Assembly (NCBI GenBank): GCA_019454045.1
Contig: SKCR01017739.1
Location: 1-64,000, forward strand
DNA: 64,000 bases
Direction: 5' to 3'
DNA from: Zanthoxylum bungeanum
Lineage: Eukaryota; Streptophyta; Magnoliopsida; Sapindales; Rutaceae
Of this stretch, positions 23,388 through 34,852 are shown piece after piece (position 1 is the stretch's first letter; each line of letters starts with the position of its first letter). A program made the translations under genes and the position numbers. The notes under the pieces were generated by a model. That model did no database searches, had not been told where the DNA came from, and saw nothing but the letters and a program-made list of their open reading frames with translations.

Positions 23388-24040
23388 TTAAAGGTTAAGA
23401 TCCAGATTAATCCTACGCCTCTTACCACGATCGTCCTCGGACCAATTTATCTTTGAAAGGATAGGGTCAACTTGTGGTTCATAGGCTAAAAGTTGGTCTA
23501 TTAAATCCGGAGCAGTTCTGGCAGTATAGAGGAGTTCTTTCATAGGTTTTGACACGAACCCATTTCTCCGGGCATCATCAAGAAACACACAAAGAAAATC
23601 ATAAAATCCATCAACGTTAAATAGTCCAAGAGGTTTCTGGTGTATGTTCAGGTTCGCCCAAGATAGAACTATAAAAATTTCCTCCAATGTGCCCAAGCCA
23701 CCTGGCAAAGCGATAAAAGCATCAGCACGATTAATCATTTCTACCAGTCGTTCAGATATACCTGACACAATAAGTTCCTCTCCGTTTGATGATCCAATAA
23801 GATTTGCCTCTGCCAAGGGTTTTGGGATGATTCCCAAAACGTGACTGCCTCCTTCCTGTACAGCCTTTGAAACGATCCCATAAGTCCAAGATTGCCTCCG
23901 CCATATATTAAGTGCATATTCCTTGCAGCTAAGACTCGACCCAATTCCTGTGCTGCTTCTATGTATTGTGGCTTAGTACCAACACTACTACCGCAAAACA
24001 CACAGATGTTTTCAACTCGTCTTCTTGAAGTGGCTTCCAT
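23388..24040 (-). pseudogene. LOG: Captured LOG-family phosphoribohydrolase (intronless, one frameshift)
   Basis: Plant LOG enzymes release active cytokinin bases from their riboside 5'-monophosphates in one step. From ATG at 24038-24040, residues 1-55 contain CVFCGSS (13-19) and [10 protein letters not shown] (46-55). A one-base loss near 23874-23878 then shifts the frame. The second frame continues with [16 protein letters not shown], then PGGLGTLEE (the catalytic and nucleotide-binding signature, near residue 115), NIHQKPLG and NVDGFYD, and stops at 23388 after KRRRINLDLNL. Combined length is about 217 codons, normal for LOG. No intron is present, whereas plant LOG genes usually have several, so this came through an RNA copy. 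It sits in sense orientation between gag remnants and the purine tract. The SERLVEM segment and PGGLG form suggest a divergent LOG-like subfamily. As it stands only a truncated protein could be made. Confidence 0.88.
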
Positions 24041-24507
24041 TTTTTATGTATTTCTTTCTCAAATCAGGATGCATTCCAAAGTGCAATGACGAGCTGAATT
24101 TATAGTACCTGAAACGGGTGAGTAATAATAGCACTAGTATCTTCCATAGGAAGCTTGTTTAGCTAAAAAACAAAATGAAATCGTGAAAGGTCAAAAAGTA
24201 TGGATCCTGTCTACGAAAATAAAGATAATTACAACAGAAAAGTGAATCAAAGCAATAATTAAGTGAACGGAATTGTGTACGCAATACGCCACTCGTTTGG
24301 TATATAAATCCATTAGGATGCGTCTCAAGAATTAATTCTTTACTCAGCCATCGCTAATGAATTGTTTCTCATCTTTGTGATTGCCAAACACCATTCCTTC
24401 TGTCTTAAAATGCTCCGTTTGTGTTTTTCCCTACAAAAATAACACAAAAAATTAAAAACTCTACAACATGTATACACAAAATATGAAAACAGAAATTACA
24501 ACAAATT

Positions 24508-24535
24508 GCATGGGTTGCCTCCCTGCTAGCGCTAA
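24508..24535 (-). other. GGGAGGCAACCCATG landmark of Gypsy elements
   Basis: On the minus strand the sequence reads TTTAGCGCTAGCAGGGAGG then CAACCCATGC. A GCGCT..GGGAGGCAACCCA box follows the last coding region in many plant Athila/Tat elements. Here it lies between the gag remnants and LOG, which places LOG in what was the element's 3' non-pol region. Confidence 0.55.
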
Positions 24536-24833
24536 ATTTTTTATCTTCAGCCAGACGTGACCGAAATCCATCTGTTAAGGTGGTTTCAATGTCGTTTTGG
24601 ATGTCCTATTAAAGACAATCCCGTGAGCGTTGCTTTTAAAGGGTCTCTTCCAACGGTAAGATGGCAAAAAGAGTTTTGTCTCATTCAGTGCTCATGCCAC
24701 CTTTTTTTATCTTTGTTGCTTCAGTGGTTCCTGAAAAGAAAGAAAGAAAATCATGAGGTCTCGTATGGTGCTTGACTTTGAATGAAAGTTCCATTCTGTC
24801 AAGCTTCTGGGTGATATCTTCGAATTGTACTCC

Positions 24834-25094
24834 CTAAAACAGTGATGGTTCTTCTGAATTCACTGGATATTCAATTTTGTCTGACAATTGCTCCTCCATT
24901 TGCTCTGTTTCTTGCTTCACCTTTTCTTCACATATGTATTTTAAAATTTCTATATTCAGCTCTTCATCTGTCATATGTGAAATGCATGCTTCAAAATTAT
25001 CAACCTGAGGATGAAAAGAAATGTAAGATTTTAGGTCTTCCTCCTCTGATCTGGGTGAAATGATTGGCTCAGGTAGATCTTCTTCAAACATCAT
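24834..25094 (-). pseudogene. Acidic reading frame in Z (gag or spacer remnant)
   Basis: An 86-residue frame, very acidic (EEDLPEP, RSEEEDLKS, MTDEELNIE, KQETEQMEEQLS). Similar Glu-rich segments separate gag from protease in Athila/Tat polyproteins. No catalytic motif is visible. It lies downstream of the zinc-knuckle remnant in the same orientation, and broken frames connect the two. Function not known; most likely a surviving linker of the gag-pol polyprotein after pol was deleted. Confidence 0.4.
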
Positions 25095-25482
25095 TGCAAA
25101 ATAGTCTCCAAGATCTTCATTTTGAGGATTGAAAGTTTGATCCTCCGTTGTTGGTGCAGTTGGAACAAATAGATCAGCTTCATCCTCGTCAGAATCAGAA
25201 TAATAAAAATCAAATCGAGACTTTGCCGGTTCGGGCTCCTGAACTGATACCTCTGGTTGTTGATACTGCTCAGCCTCCTCCTCTGTTAAGGTGTCATTGT
25301 GGATCTCTGGGTACTCGAAGGCTTCATCAGTTTCATCTAAAAATGCTTCTTGAGTATATGATGTTCTGGTTTTCTGTTAATTGTCTCATTTGATCTGTCA
25401 TCCTCTGAATGATTCTGATTGTCTCTGAATTTGTGCATCTAATTGAGCTTCCCGTTCTTCGAGCCAATCTTGAGCATGTGAA

Positions 25483-25704
25483 TCAACTGATCTTCATCTG
25501 ATGGTTCTGATTGTTGATGGAAATCGAAGTAGTAGATGGTGGATAAGATGGAAAATGTGATGGTTCTTCGTACCTTGAATGATTACAATAATTCTGCCAT
25601 TCTGAAAGGTATATACATTGATCGCTCGGGTGGTTACCATCACAAATTACACATCTCCCCATTTCATTCTGTTGAGCAAATGTAGAATTGCTTGATTCTG
25701 ACAT
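25483..25704 (-). pseudogene. Gag remnant with CCHC zinc knuckle (Z)
   Basis: A 73-residue frame with CVICDGNHPSDQC (residues 18-30), a Cys-x2-Cys-x3-His-x4-Cys knuckle. The x3 spacing and SDQC ending are seen in Athila/Tat gag proteins. The following YLSEWQNYCNH and proline-rich SHFPSYPPS also fit the gag region after the knuckle, which binds genomic RNA during packaging. The upstream capsid domain is missing: an overlapping frame from about 25818 (MEHYWEIERSRALQEE) is short and ends. The gene is therefore a remnant, and packaging would depend on a helper element. Confidence 0.7.
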
Positions 25705-25933
25705 CTAGTGATAGTTGTTGCTGGACAACAGGCCTCAGAAAATCGGACTGTTGATCCCAGATTTGGGGTGTTTCTTCTTGTAAAGCTCGTGATCTTTCAA
25801 TCTCCCAATAATGTTCCATTTTTTCAATCACCTGAAAACAAAAAAGAAGAAATAAAAATTACAGATAAAAATAAAGAAAATTAGATACAAGTAAATTAGA
25901 TAGCTTCAAAATTAATAACTCAAGAAAAATAAG

Positions 25934-25951
25934 TCCCCGGCAACGGCGCCA
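25934..25951 (-). other. Primer-binding site of Z, tRNA-Asp type
   Basis: Minus-strand TGGCGCCGTTGCCGGGGA is a perfect 18-base match to the tRNA-Asp complement used by Athila-type elements, six bases inside the 5' LTR. Confidence 0.9.
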
Positions 25952-27266
25952 AAAACTTGACCGGCGTAAACACACACGTATAACGCAAGCGCATGTATCG
26001 TTCAAGTAGTATAAAAAATATCGATCCCACGAGGACTTAATTCATACTGTTGTTATTAATTATTGAATCTATTTATTTAAAAATATCTAATTGAGAGAGA
26101 AGAGAATGATTACTTGATTGATTTGATTGATTGTAGAATTGCTAAATAAATAAATAAATAAAAAGACAAAAGAAAATACTAAAGAAAATAACAAAAGACA
26201 CAAAGATCTAGAGTTGTGAATCATTCTAATATCATTTAAAAGATGAAGTGGTTATTTCATGTTTGTGTAATAAATCAGTTTACTAACCTGGAACACTAAA
26301 TTATGCAAAAGCCTATGTCGATGGTCAGACGCAAATACCCAGTTTAACCCAATTGAACCATATGTCTATGTCAACCAAATTATATGGATTCATTAAGTTT
26401 AAGTTCCAATTATGGCTACCCCCGCCTGACAGGTATATGTCTATCCTGTAAGGAAATCTATTAAAGGGTTATCTATCCACAAGGAAGATCGTGAGCTATT
26501 AAGTCTAAGGCTGAAACCTAAAATCCCTATGTCTAGTTCATTTTAGATTTACCACATCAATCTTATTGGTAATCAGACAACAAGAAGCATTAAGCTTAAG
26601 ACTTAATAAGTAAACCTTTAAATTACCCAAACTATAAAATAACCCCTTATAAACCGGTGATTTTAGAATCATCACACACCCCAGATAACTAACACATAAC
26701 TAGGGCTAGTAAAGACTTAAAATTAAAAGACATAAAGTAAAAATGCTGAAAAGTAAAAGACATAAAGTAAAAGCTGAAAGAAAATAAAATAAAATGCTAA
26801 GGTAAAAGGAATTGCTTTTAATATTTACTATTTTAGATATCTCCCATAAAATAATATATAAACTTGTGATAATATTACCAACTGACCAATCTGACGGTAT
26901 CCTTTATTAGTCAGGTTTAAACCAGATTAAAATGAATTACCAACCGACCAATCTGGCGGTATCCTTTTTAAGTCAATATTTTAAATAGTGAATATATTAT
27001 TTTTATGGGAGATTAATCTAAATAGTAACAGTAAAAGAATTATCTTTCACCCTAGCTGGGGAAGTTGCATCCTCATGGTGAATAGTAAAAACTGTAAAAA
27101 GTAAAAAAAGTAAATTACTATATTAACAAAACGTAATTAAAATTATTTACAAAACTAAAAACTAAAAAAAAAACTAAAAACTAAAAGAAACTAGAGAGAT
27201 AAACTCTCTCTTTACATCAAAGAGATGAGAGAGAGTGGTGCCTCTAAAACTGAAATTTCGAGCTGA

Positions 27267-27273
27267 ATTTATA
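27267..27273 (-). promoter_or_regulatory. TATA box of Z's LTR
   Basis: Minus-strand CCTATAAATTC. It lies 771 bp from the LTR start and just downstream of the palindrome pair and the G-box array. Conserved in the LTR copies near 21255 and 12930. Confidence 0.7.
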
Positions 27274-27336
27274 GGCCCTGGTAGGCTCTGGGCGTCGCGA
27301 CGCTGAAGGTCTTGGCGTCGCTACGCCAGCTTCTGT

Positions 27337-27765
27337 CGACGTGGCACGCTCTGGTTCGTCTGTTTGCAGATTCTGGATAAGATGATAAGGTGACACGTGA
27401 CAAAGTGGTTGGGCTTCAATTATTGTGACACGTGGCGGCTTCTGATTGGTCGATGAGATTCTTATTCGTCACGTGTCAGATAAGGATTAGAGACTCAATG
27501 ACGTGGCGATGACGTGGCGATGACGTGGCGACACGTGGCAAAGTGACTATCGGCACCATAGAATTGCGACAAGTGGCACTTCCTGATTGGCTGATGATGA
27601 CGTGGCGGTGAGGTGGCAGTTTGACTTGGTCAACCTGGTGATGTGGCTGATGACGTGGAATGACACGTGGCACACGTGGCGATGATGACTGTCGGCATCG
27701 TAGGATGATGACCGTGGCACGGCGTATTTTAGCAGATCGGCTGTGATGGTGACACGTGGCACGAC
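27337..27765 (-). promoter_or_regulatory. G-box/ABRE-like array in U3 of Z
   Basis: About a dozen or more ACGT-core words in 430 bp, mostly GACACGTGGC, GACGTGGC, CACGTGTC and CACACGTGGC. These are bZIP binding sites (G-box, ABRE core) in plant promoters. The array is conserved at 21335-21765 and 12975-13410, so it is a fixed family trait. A role in stress or abscisic-acid response is inference. Confidence 0.7.
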
Positions 27766-28044
27766 GCATGTTAGCAAAGTCAACTTTTCTCAGATTCTGA
27801 TTTGTGGACCCGACGCACGTTAGCACTGTTCGGCGCATGTTAGGCGTCGCGACGCGGGAAATTACCATAATGCCATTTTCGTCAAATTTTCACTGTTTTG
27901 GCCCAAATCACCTCCAGAATGTCCTGAAACTTTATTTATCTACAAAATAACACAAAACACATCAAAATATTCATAATATTCAAGAAACTATACAAAATAT
28001 AATGTTAAATGAGTGGGAAATAGTGATAGATTTACCACTCATCA

Positions 28045-29885
28045 GCTAAGCAACTCTAGAAATACAACGTTAATATTTAATTAATCAATTAAGCATAATT
28101 ACTCCTAATTAGCTTATTAATTAATCACACATGCTAATCACATCCAACAAGCTTCAAACAAATATAATTACAAACCCAAAGAGTAGAGACATCAACTTAG
28201 CAACACAAATTGAAGCTAAGATTAATTGAAATAATTTTCATGTGGAAGAAAATGTGAAAAACTTACAAAATCTCCAAGTTTTTGCCTTTGTTTTTCTTCT
28301 TTCTTGAACTTTGCTCTCAACTCACTTTGTAAAATATTATGAAACTATCGAAGTGTGAAAAATGAAACAAAATAATTTTGTTAAACAAATTCCACTTTGG
28401 CCGAATAATTAAGGAAAATAAAATAACAATTATTTAATTTTTGTTTGATTTTAACTGGAACAAGTTTTTCTTTAATAAAGTTAACAATTATCTTTAATAA
28501 AACAAACCAAAAAAGTGTTTCAATAATATCAAGCCATATAAAAGCAAAATCATTACAAAAAATATTTATTTTATTAATTAATTTAATTATTTAACAATTA
28601 AATAATTAAATAATTAAATAATTAAATACAAATATCTTAAATACATGTATTATATTTACATTAAATATCTCAGATACATATTTTAATGATATATGTCAAA
28701 TATCATAATTTGATATTTTATTAATGTGTATTTAATAAAATCAAATATTAAATACAAATACACATTAATTCAGAAATGACCGTTAGGTCCCAATTACATA
28801 TATTTTTCGTTTAACCATTAACTGAGTTATAAATAATCAGTATTATTTAGAACAGTTGCCCTAGTGCTCTACGAGTATATTTCATTAGTGAGGCTCTCTA
28901 GATTCATGCATATCCGTCACGAAATCCAATTTCGTGTCCATAATTAACCCACCTGTAAATTATGACTACCACAGATAAACTCGCTGAATCATACAGGTCG
29001 AGGTCATTGCATACGTATAATCCCTCCGTCGCAGGTATCCGGATTATCCTAGAGATATAGATATAAACGTCAAATCTCTATAGGAATAATCACGTCGACG
29101 TATCTATTAGCAATCTCTAAATAACATTCGGAACTTACTTCCGAAGTATACTATGGCCATAAATTTAACAGATTGCAAATCACCTATGGAATACCTATAC
29201 ACTATACATAGAACTGACAGATTCTTTCTTGATACTCACAGGATATCATGAGCATGAGTCTACACCTAACGAATAGGCGGATGTCTGATCTAAATAGATA
29301 GGTGACGTCACTGCCATCTAAGTGTGGAGGATAACTCATATATCCACAGTGGTATCTCAAGTCAAAGAATCACTATGCTACTCAACCCGAGAAGATTTCT
29401 ATTGACGTTGGTGTACCATCTATTAGGGAATCTTCGGTGAATCATTAAGTGTTTATCAAATAAACACCTACACGTCTATACGAGTCTCCCAAGACTCATG
29501 GTTCATTGGGATAAACCATCGGACCAAGTCCGATATACGACATGTACCGGTCTTAGCGGATTTCACTAACCGACCAGTGTTAGTAAATCTTGACCATGAA
29601 CTTAATTTAAGGATATACAACTTATAGTGACACTTCCCAATGTCAATTACTAACTATGTTGTAACTGCGTACTACATTGTAAATCCTGGGGTCTTTGTCT
29701 AATATATATACATATCATTAAACCAGATTTAGTTTCAATCTAATCGAAATTAGATCGAATATGTATATAAAAGACAAGAGGTGCTACAATTTAAATTAGT
29801 AATATTATGGAAAAATATATTGCTCATATTCAAGAATTGGACATAAATACGATCTGAATTGGCACTCAGAGCACAAACCCTAACA
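28045..29885 (-). mobile_element. 5' LTR of Y, part beyond Z
   Basis: Starts with Z's target duplication GCTAA and aligns with 11279-12372 and with 14770-15468. It ends CCCTAACA. It keeps a segment of about 60 bp near 29367-29425 that is missing from the left LTR. Confidence 0.88.
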
Positions 29886-31843
29886 ATATACACATCATAA
29901 TACATTACATATATGAAAATCCCCAAATTTGGAAAAGGTCCCTAATTTTACAATTTCTTCAAATTGGACAAATTACACCAAATCAAATGAATCCAACACT
30001 TCAATCAAGTTTCTACCACACAAAACAAGTCTCACGACTTTGAAATAACTCTAGAATAATTCTAGGTCATCAAGGAGTGGCCAAACAACTCTAGAATGGC
30101 AACTAGATCATCAAATGACCATAAGAATGCTTATTAACACCTTATAAGCTTCCTTTGAATTTCATACGTGCATACCCCCATCATCAAACTTCCAACCATC
30201 AAAAACACAAAGAAGAAAGAGTAGAAAAATTAAGAACATGCTATGTGATAGCCAAGAACAAAAGGAACATTCTTCATTCTAATAGAAAGTTGGAAAAACT
30301 TACTTTAAACCAAGCTTTCTTGAATTCTTTGTTGGTTTCTTCTATATTTCTCTCAAACTTGTTTTGTTTATGTTTATGGAGGCTTGGAAAAGGTTGAAGC
30401 AAATGAAAAAATTTAACACTTAAAATATCTAGGGTATGGCCGAATTTTGAAGGAAAAATGGCAAAAAAGAATATTCCAATTTTAAATCAAATTTAAAGAA
30501 GTCAAATCCAATTTTGCAACATTTTCCTTAAGCATAAAGTCAACAATCTACACTTGTTATCATTACCCAACTTTATCATGTCATAAGATATTTATATTTT
30601 AATTATCTTAATTATTTAATAATTAATTAATTAATTAATTAATTAAAAATATCTTAAATTTATATATATTATATTTACTTTAAAAATCTCAAATACATAT
30701 ATATATTAATGATATATGTCAAATATCATAATTTGACAATTAATTAATGTGTATTTAATAATATCATATATTAAATGTAAATACACACTAATTAGAAAAT
30801 GACTGTTCGGTCCTTAAAGCATGTATCTTTCGTTTAACTTTTAAACGATTTATAAATAATCACTATTATTCATAAAAGTTGCCATAGTGCTCTACAAGTA
30901 TATTTCATTAGTGAGACTCTCTAGATTCAGGCATATCCGTCACGAAATCCAATTTCGTGTCCATAATTTACCCACCCGTAAATTATTATGACCACATATA
31001 AACTCGCTGAATCATATAGGTCGAGGACATTTCATATGTTTAATTCCTCCGTCACAAGTATCCGGATATATCCCAGAGATATAGATGTAAACGTCAAATC
31101 TCTATAGGGTCAATCCCGTCGACGTCTCTTTTAGCAATCTCTAAAAGAACACTTAGAACTCACTTCTAAAGTGTACCACGGGCCCTTGGTTTTTATCTGA
31201 TTACTAATCATATATGGACTACATATGCTCTGTACACAGAACTGACGGATCTTATCTTGACACATACAGGACACCTTAAGGATCTATCCACACCAAACGA
31301 ATAGTCATAGGTTTGACCTTAATAGGTCGGTGACGTGAATGCCATCTAAGTGTGGAAGATGTCTCATGTGCCCACAGTGGTATCTCAAGTCGAATAATCA
31401 CTTATGCTACTCAACCCGAGAAGATTCTTATTGAAGTTGGTGTACCATCCATTAAGAGTCTTCGGTGAGTCGTTCAGTGTTTATAAACATCTACACGTCT
31501 ATACGAGTCTCCAAGACTGATGGTTCATTGAGAAACCATTGGAATCTAATATTCCAGTATACGACATGTACTGGTCTATACGAGTTTACTTTACTGACCA
31601 AGTAGTTTAAATCTTGACCAGGAACTGGCTAAGAATGATAATGTCATGATACAACTCAATGTCAGTTGCGATGCTTTTGTAACTGTATCATAACTTATCA
31701 TTCCAAGGTCTATTACGTCTTTACCATATAAAGAGATATATTATATTATAGAAACTGCTTATTTTATTCATAATAAAAAGTTTACAAGAGTATTTACAAG
31801 GAAATACAACATGGAATTGGCGCTCTGAGCACCAACCCTAAAA
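29886..31843 (-). mobile_element. 3' LTR of X, second part
   Basis: Resumes the X LTR after Y and matches 58805-60783. The expected end TAACA has become TAAAA. The adjacent plus-strand AAACTCCCACTTGCTCT is the purine tract GAGCAAGTGGGAGT on the minus strand. Confidence 0.88.
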
Positions 31844-31947
31844 AAACTCCCACTTGCTCTAGTGTCAATATCGATTGTATCTAATACCCACCGACTCCAC
31901 ATGTTTATCAAATAACTTTGGAGGTATGGCATTCGTAAGTGGGTCTG

Positions 31948-32525
31948 CTACATTATCTTCACTCGGTATCTTGCACACGATAATGTCCATCGCGACACAA
32001 TCTCTCGAATGATGTGGTATTTGCATTCCACATGCTTCAACTTCTGATATGCCCTCGGCTCATTTGCTTGCGCAATGGTTCCGGTATTATCACAGTAAAA
32101 CGAAATCGCATTCTCTATACTTACCATTCCCAATTCTGTGATAAAGTTCAAAATCCATACAACTTCCTTTGTAGCTTCGGAAGCTGTAATGTATTCCGCC
32201 TCTGTGGTGGAATCTGCTGTTGACCCCTGTTGGAACTCTTCCAAAAAACTGCACCTCCGTTAAGGGTAAAGATGAATCCAGACGTAGACTTTCTATTATC
32301 GGGATTCGATTGGAAGTCGTAATCTGTATACCCATTAACTTGTAGTTCATTTCCTCCATATATGATCAACTTATCCTTAGTACCTTTAAGATACTTCAGG
32401 ATATGTTTAATAGCCATCCAATGGTCATTGCCTGGATTGGACTGATATCTACTGGTTACGCTAACATCAAAACTGATATCAGGCCTCGTACATAACATGG
32501 CATACATTATGCTACCCAAACACAA
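31948..32525 (-). pseudogene. X pol end: late reverse transcriptase and RNase H
   Basis: Read from 32525 leftward, MYAMLCTRPDI, HWMAIKHILKYLKGT, NGYTDYDFQSNPD and RKSTSGFIFTLNGGA are the connection and RNase H start of Copia pol. A second frame (from 32244) gives ADSTTEAEYITASEATKEV and YCDNTG, the RNase H active-site region. At least one frameshift separates the frames, near 32230. RNase H degrades the RNA strand during reverse transcription. The stretch ends about 100 bp before the purine tract, as expected for the pol carboxyl end. Confidence 0.85.
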
Positions 32526-32577
32526 AGCATAAGGTTAGTTAGACATTATAACCTTTTCGTCTTCTATTTACTTCTAT

Positions 32578-32814
32578 TTACGGACACATCTTCTTCGAAA
32601 GATGAATCCCATGTCTGAATGGTGTATTCGCTATCTTACAGTTACCAAAATTGTACCGTTCCAAGATCTTATATATGTACGTTGATTGGGATAACCCAAT
32701 CAGCTTTCTTTCTCTATCTCTATAGAATTTTATGCCTAAAACGTAGGAAACTTTTCCCAGGTTCATGGAGAAATTCTTACAGAGGTAAGCTTTGACACCA
32801 TGCATCATCCTTAT
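32578..32814 (-). pseudogene. X reverse transcriptase, segment left of insertion U
   Basis: The first codons after U read VKAYLCKNFSMNLGKVSYVL, then GLSQSTYIYKILERYN and FRHGIHLSKKMCP before a stop. These are the conserved blocks following the YVDD site in Copia reverse transcriptase. The missing upstream half lies at 42613-43115 on the other side of U, and the target duplication CTTAT falls within the coding sequence. Confidence 0.85.
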
Positions 32815-34852
32815 TGTTGGAGTTCTACGGTCCCGAGGATCGAATATCAAGCATAAAACATATGCGAATACAATCAAAGGAAGTTGCGGAATACTTACAT
32901 CGAGCGGTTGAGTGATGCGGTGGACAACAAAAATCATTTTCTGCTTCCTTGGAGTCTCGGCAGTGAGCTGCAAAATGTGTCCCCATTTTCGGCTTTGGTC
33001 CTCCATGCAAGCTCCAAGCTTTGTGATGAAATCCCATGCTCACATGTGCGGTTCTCTACAACTTCGTAAGACTCCGTTGTGTGATAGCACTCTTGATTTT
33101 CGCCACAAAAATCATTCTATTTCTTCTCCATGGCTCTCGGCATTTTGGACAGAAACCAGAAGAAAAATAGCCTTTAAGGGCGTGTGGAAGGGAAGAGAAA
33201 AAATGAGAGAGATGAGATAGTTGTTGGCAAAAAGTGTATTATCTTTTTGTTTTCAAAAAAAAAAAAATAAGCATATACCAATTTTCCTTTTCAAAAAAGT
33301 CCAAGCCATAAATTCCTTCAACCACCAACATCAATCAATCAAGTGACACTTGTCACATCACTCAAAGTGACATGTGATTTGACCATTGATGTGACTAATG
33401 ATTTGACGCTTGATGCGACTTGCGATTTGACACTTGATTTGATTTGCGTGCCGCACTCGAATTCAAAATGCAAATGCGCTCGCAAACAAACCCTGGCTCG
33501 GGTTCGCTAATTCCAAATTAACGAATTTTCCGTTGCGACGTAATTAAATGATTATGCCTAGCGAAATCACTATTTACGTCGCTAACGAATTAATTCTAAA
33601 TTAAATCGTTCGCCCGAATTAAAATCTAATTTCAATTCCGTGTCGAAATCCAATTTCAATTAATATATCGAATATATTAATTTATCGATTAATTCCAAAT
33701 TAATCGTTCTCTCTCTTTCAATAATATTTTATCCTAGATAAAATATCTCCGTAATTAATCCCAGATTAATTTTCTCTCTCATCCAATTAATCCCAGATTA
33801 ATAAAGTGCGTGTCATACGTCATCGGTGAATCTTCGGGAAGCGATCCATGAGATCCCCGGATATGTTGGCAGTAAATACGGTCGTCGGACTATCCAAACA
33901 CGTAAGTACCTAGTAATACGTTTGTACCGATTTACAAGACAAGGTTGGCTTCTAGCAAAGCGCCATGCCTACCCAATTCTCCAGAAATATCCTTACAGGA
34001 ATATAGTGATCTATATCAGGCGTAGTATACGTAGTATTGCGTATTTCGATCCAGTATCGGATATCACGTGCTAGGCCTGGGGCTGGAATTGTGTCTGCCC
34101 CGTAAGAAGCACATATCGGATCTCTGGTAACTAGTCTCTTTATCGGATATACATGACCTAGTCATAATATCCCGATAGCTGCAGCATTTAAGAGAACCAG
34201 TCATGTATCCTACGTGACCATCATATCCACTATGACTGGAGTGATACTTCTGTCTTGACATCACACCCAACACACTACGATTCTCAATATGCCCAGCAGA
34301 GGCGTACACAGAACCTGTTAAAGCCCTGGATGACCAAAACCAAAGTATATTGATTGTCGCAAGTATTAGCGGTGCAAGTCTCAGGTTAAGACCAAATACA
34401 CCTACCCAGATTTCGGACTTCCATAGACACATAGTCATACTACTAATGGAATTCCGAGGGGGTCTATCCAGAGCGAAGCTGTTTCCCGTACCATCGGTAA
34501 AACACAACCTCCTATTACACTTGTATGAGTATCATATACCCAAATATGAGAAAACTATGTCGTTATGCCTTCACAACGCGCACAAGTGTAATACTAGTCT
34601 TTTACGCATTATCGATGTCCAATCTCGATAATACTCTGACTAGGGATATTTAATGATTTATCCTTCATGGATTGATATTGTCTCATATCATCTCAATCCA
34701 GGAACAAATCATAAGGACCTCCTATCATTTATACATCTTGGTGATCTAATCACAAATGATAAGAGAGCAATCTCCTTTGTCACATAGTTAATTATTACAA
34801 CAACACCATGATCTGTACAAATAGTGATGCAATGGGTCATAACTGTCCAACA
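32815..34852 (-). mobile_element. 3' LTR of U
   Basis: Nearly identical in length to the partner at 40578-42612. It includes three degenerate units of about 24 bp built on GATTTGAC.CTTGATG at about 33373-33448 (also at about 41134-41210). Apparent frames of 60-150 residues on both strands recur in both LTRs, with no known domain. The adjacent plus-strand ATCTCCCACTTGGCC is the purine tract on the minus strand. Confidence 0.9.

Larger units (their letters stand above)
20034..28044 (-). mobile_element. Non-autonomous Gypsy element Z carrying a LOG copy
   Basis: Starts TGACCGGCG and ends CACTCATCA, with exact target duplication GCTAA (20029-20033, 28045-28049). The LTRs are 2,032 and 2,087 bp. 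The internal region is only 3.9 kb. It contains a tRNA-Asp primer site, a gag remnant with zinc knuckle, no protease, reverse transcriptase, RNase H or integrase, the conserved GGGAGGCAACCCATG landmark, a captured LOG sequence and a GGTTTGGGGGTG purine tract. The primer site, purine tract and knuckle type point to the Athila/Tat side of Gypsy. It would need proteins from a related element to move. Confidence 0.9.
25958..28044 (-). mobile_element. 5' LTR of Z
   Basis: 2,087 bp. In minus orientation: U3 from 28044 with the G-box array (27337-27765), the GGCGTCGCGACGC pair (27290-27327), TATA at 27267-27273, then R and U5. The extra segment of about 60 bp near 26880-26940 duplicates a CCGACCAATCTGGCGGTATC block. 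Confidence 0.9.
10324..29885 (-). mobile_element. Non-coding Copia relative Y
   Basis: LTRs begin TGTTGGG(G/A)TTTTTATCAGG and end CCCTAA(C/T)A. The flanks are ATACA (10319-10323) and ATATA (29886-29890). The intact X LTR has ATATA at the matching place, so this is a target duplication with one later change. Both LTRs are themselves interrupted: the left one by a chimeric duplication, the right one by element Z. The internal part is 3.6 kb and has no frame of 60 codons or more, yet keeps primer site, purine tract and leader repeats. Confidence 0.88.

Noticed and set aside
23388..24040. Functional host LOG gene
   Set aside because: It lies inside a retrotransposon bounded by LTRs and target duplication, lacks introns, and has a frameshift within the nucleotide-binding domain.
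27337..27765. CRISPR-like array
   Set aside because: Spacing is irregular, units are 8-12 bp promoter words, and the context is a plant LTR.
30155..30397. 80-residue plus-strand frame
   Set aside because: It lies in the X LTR and is broken in the partner copy near 59080-59330.
33826..34507. Paired frames of 80-150 residues in both U LTRs
   Set aside because: They recur because the LTRs are duplicates; both strands are open over the same DNA and no domain is visible.
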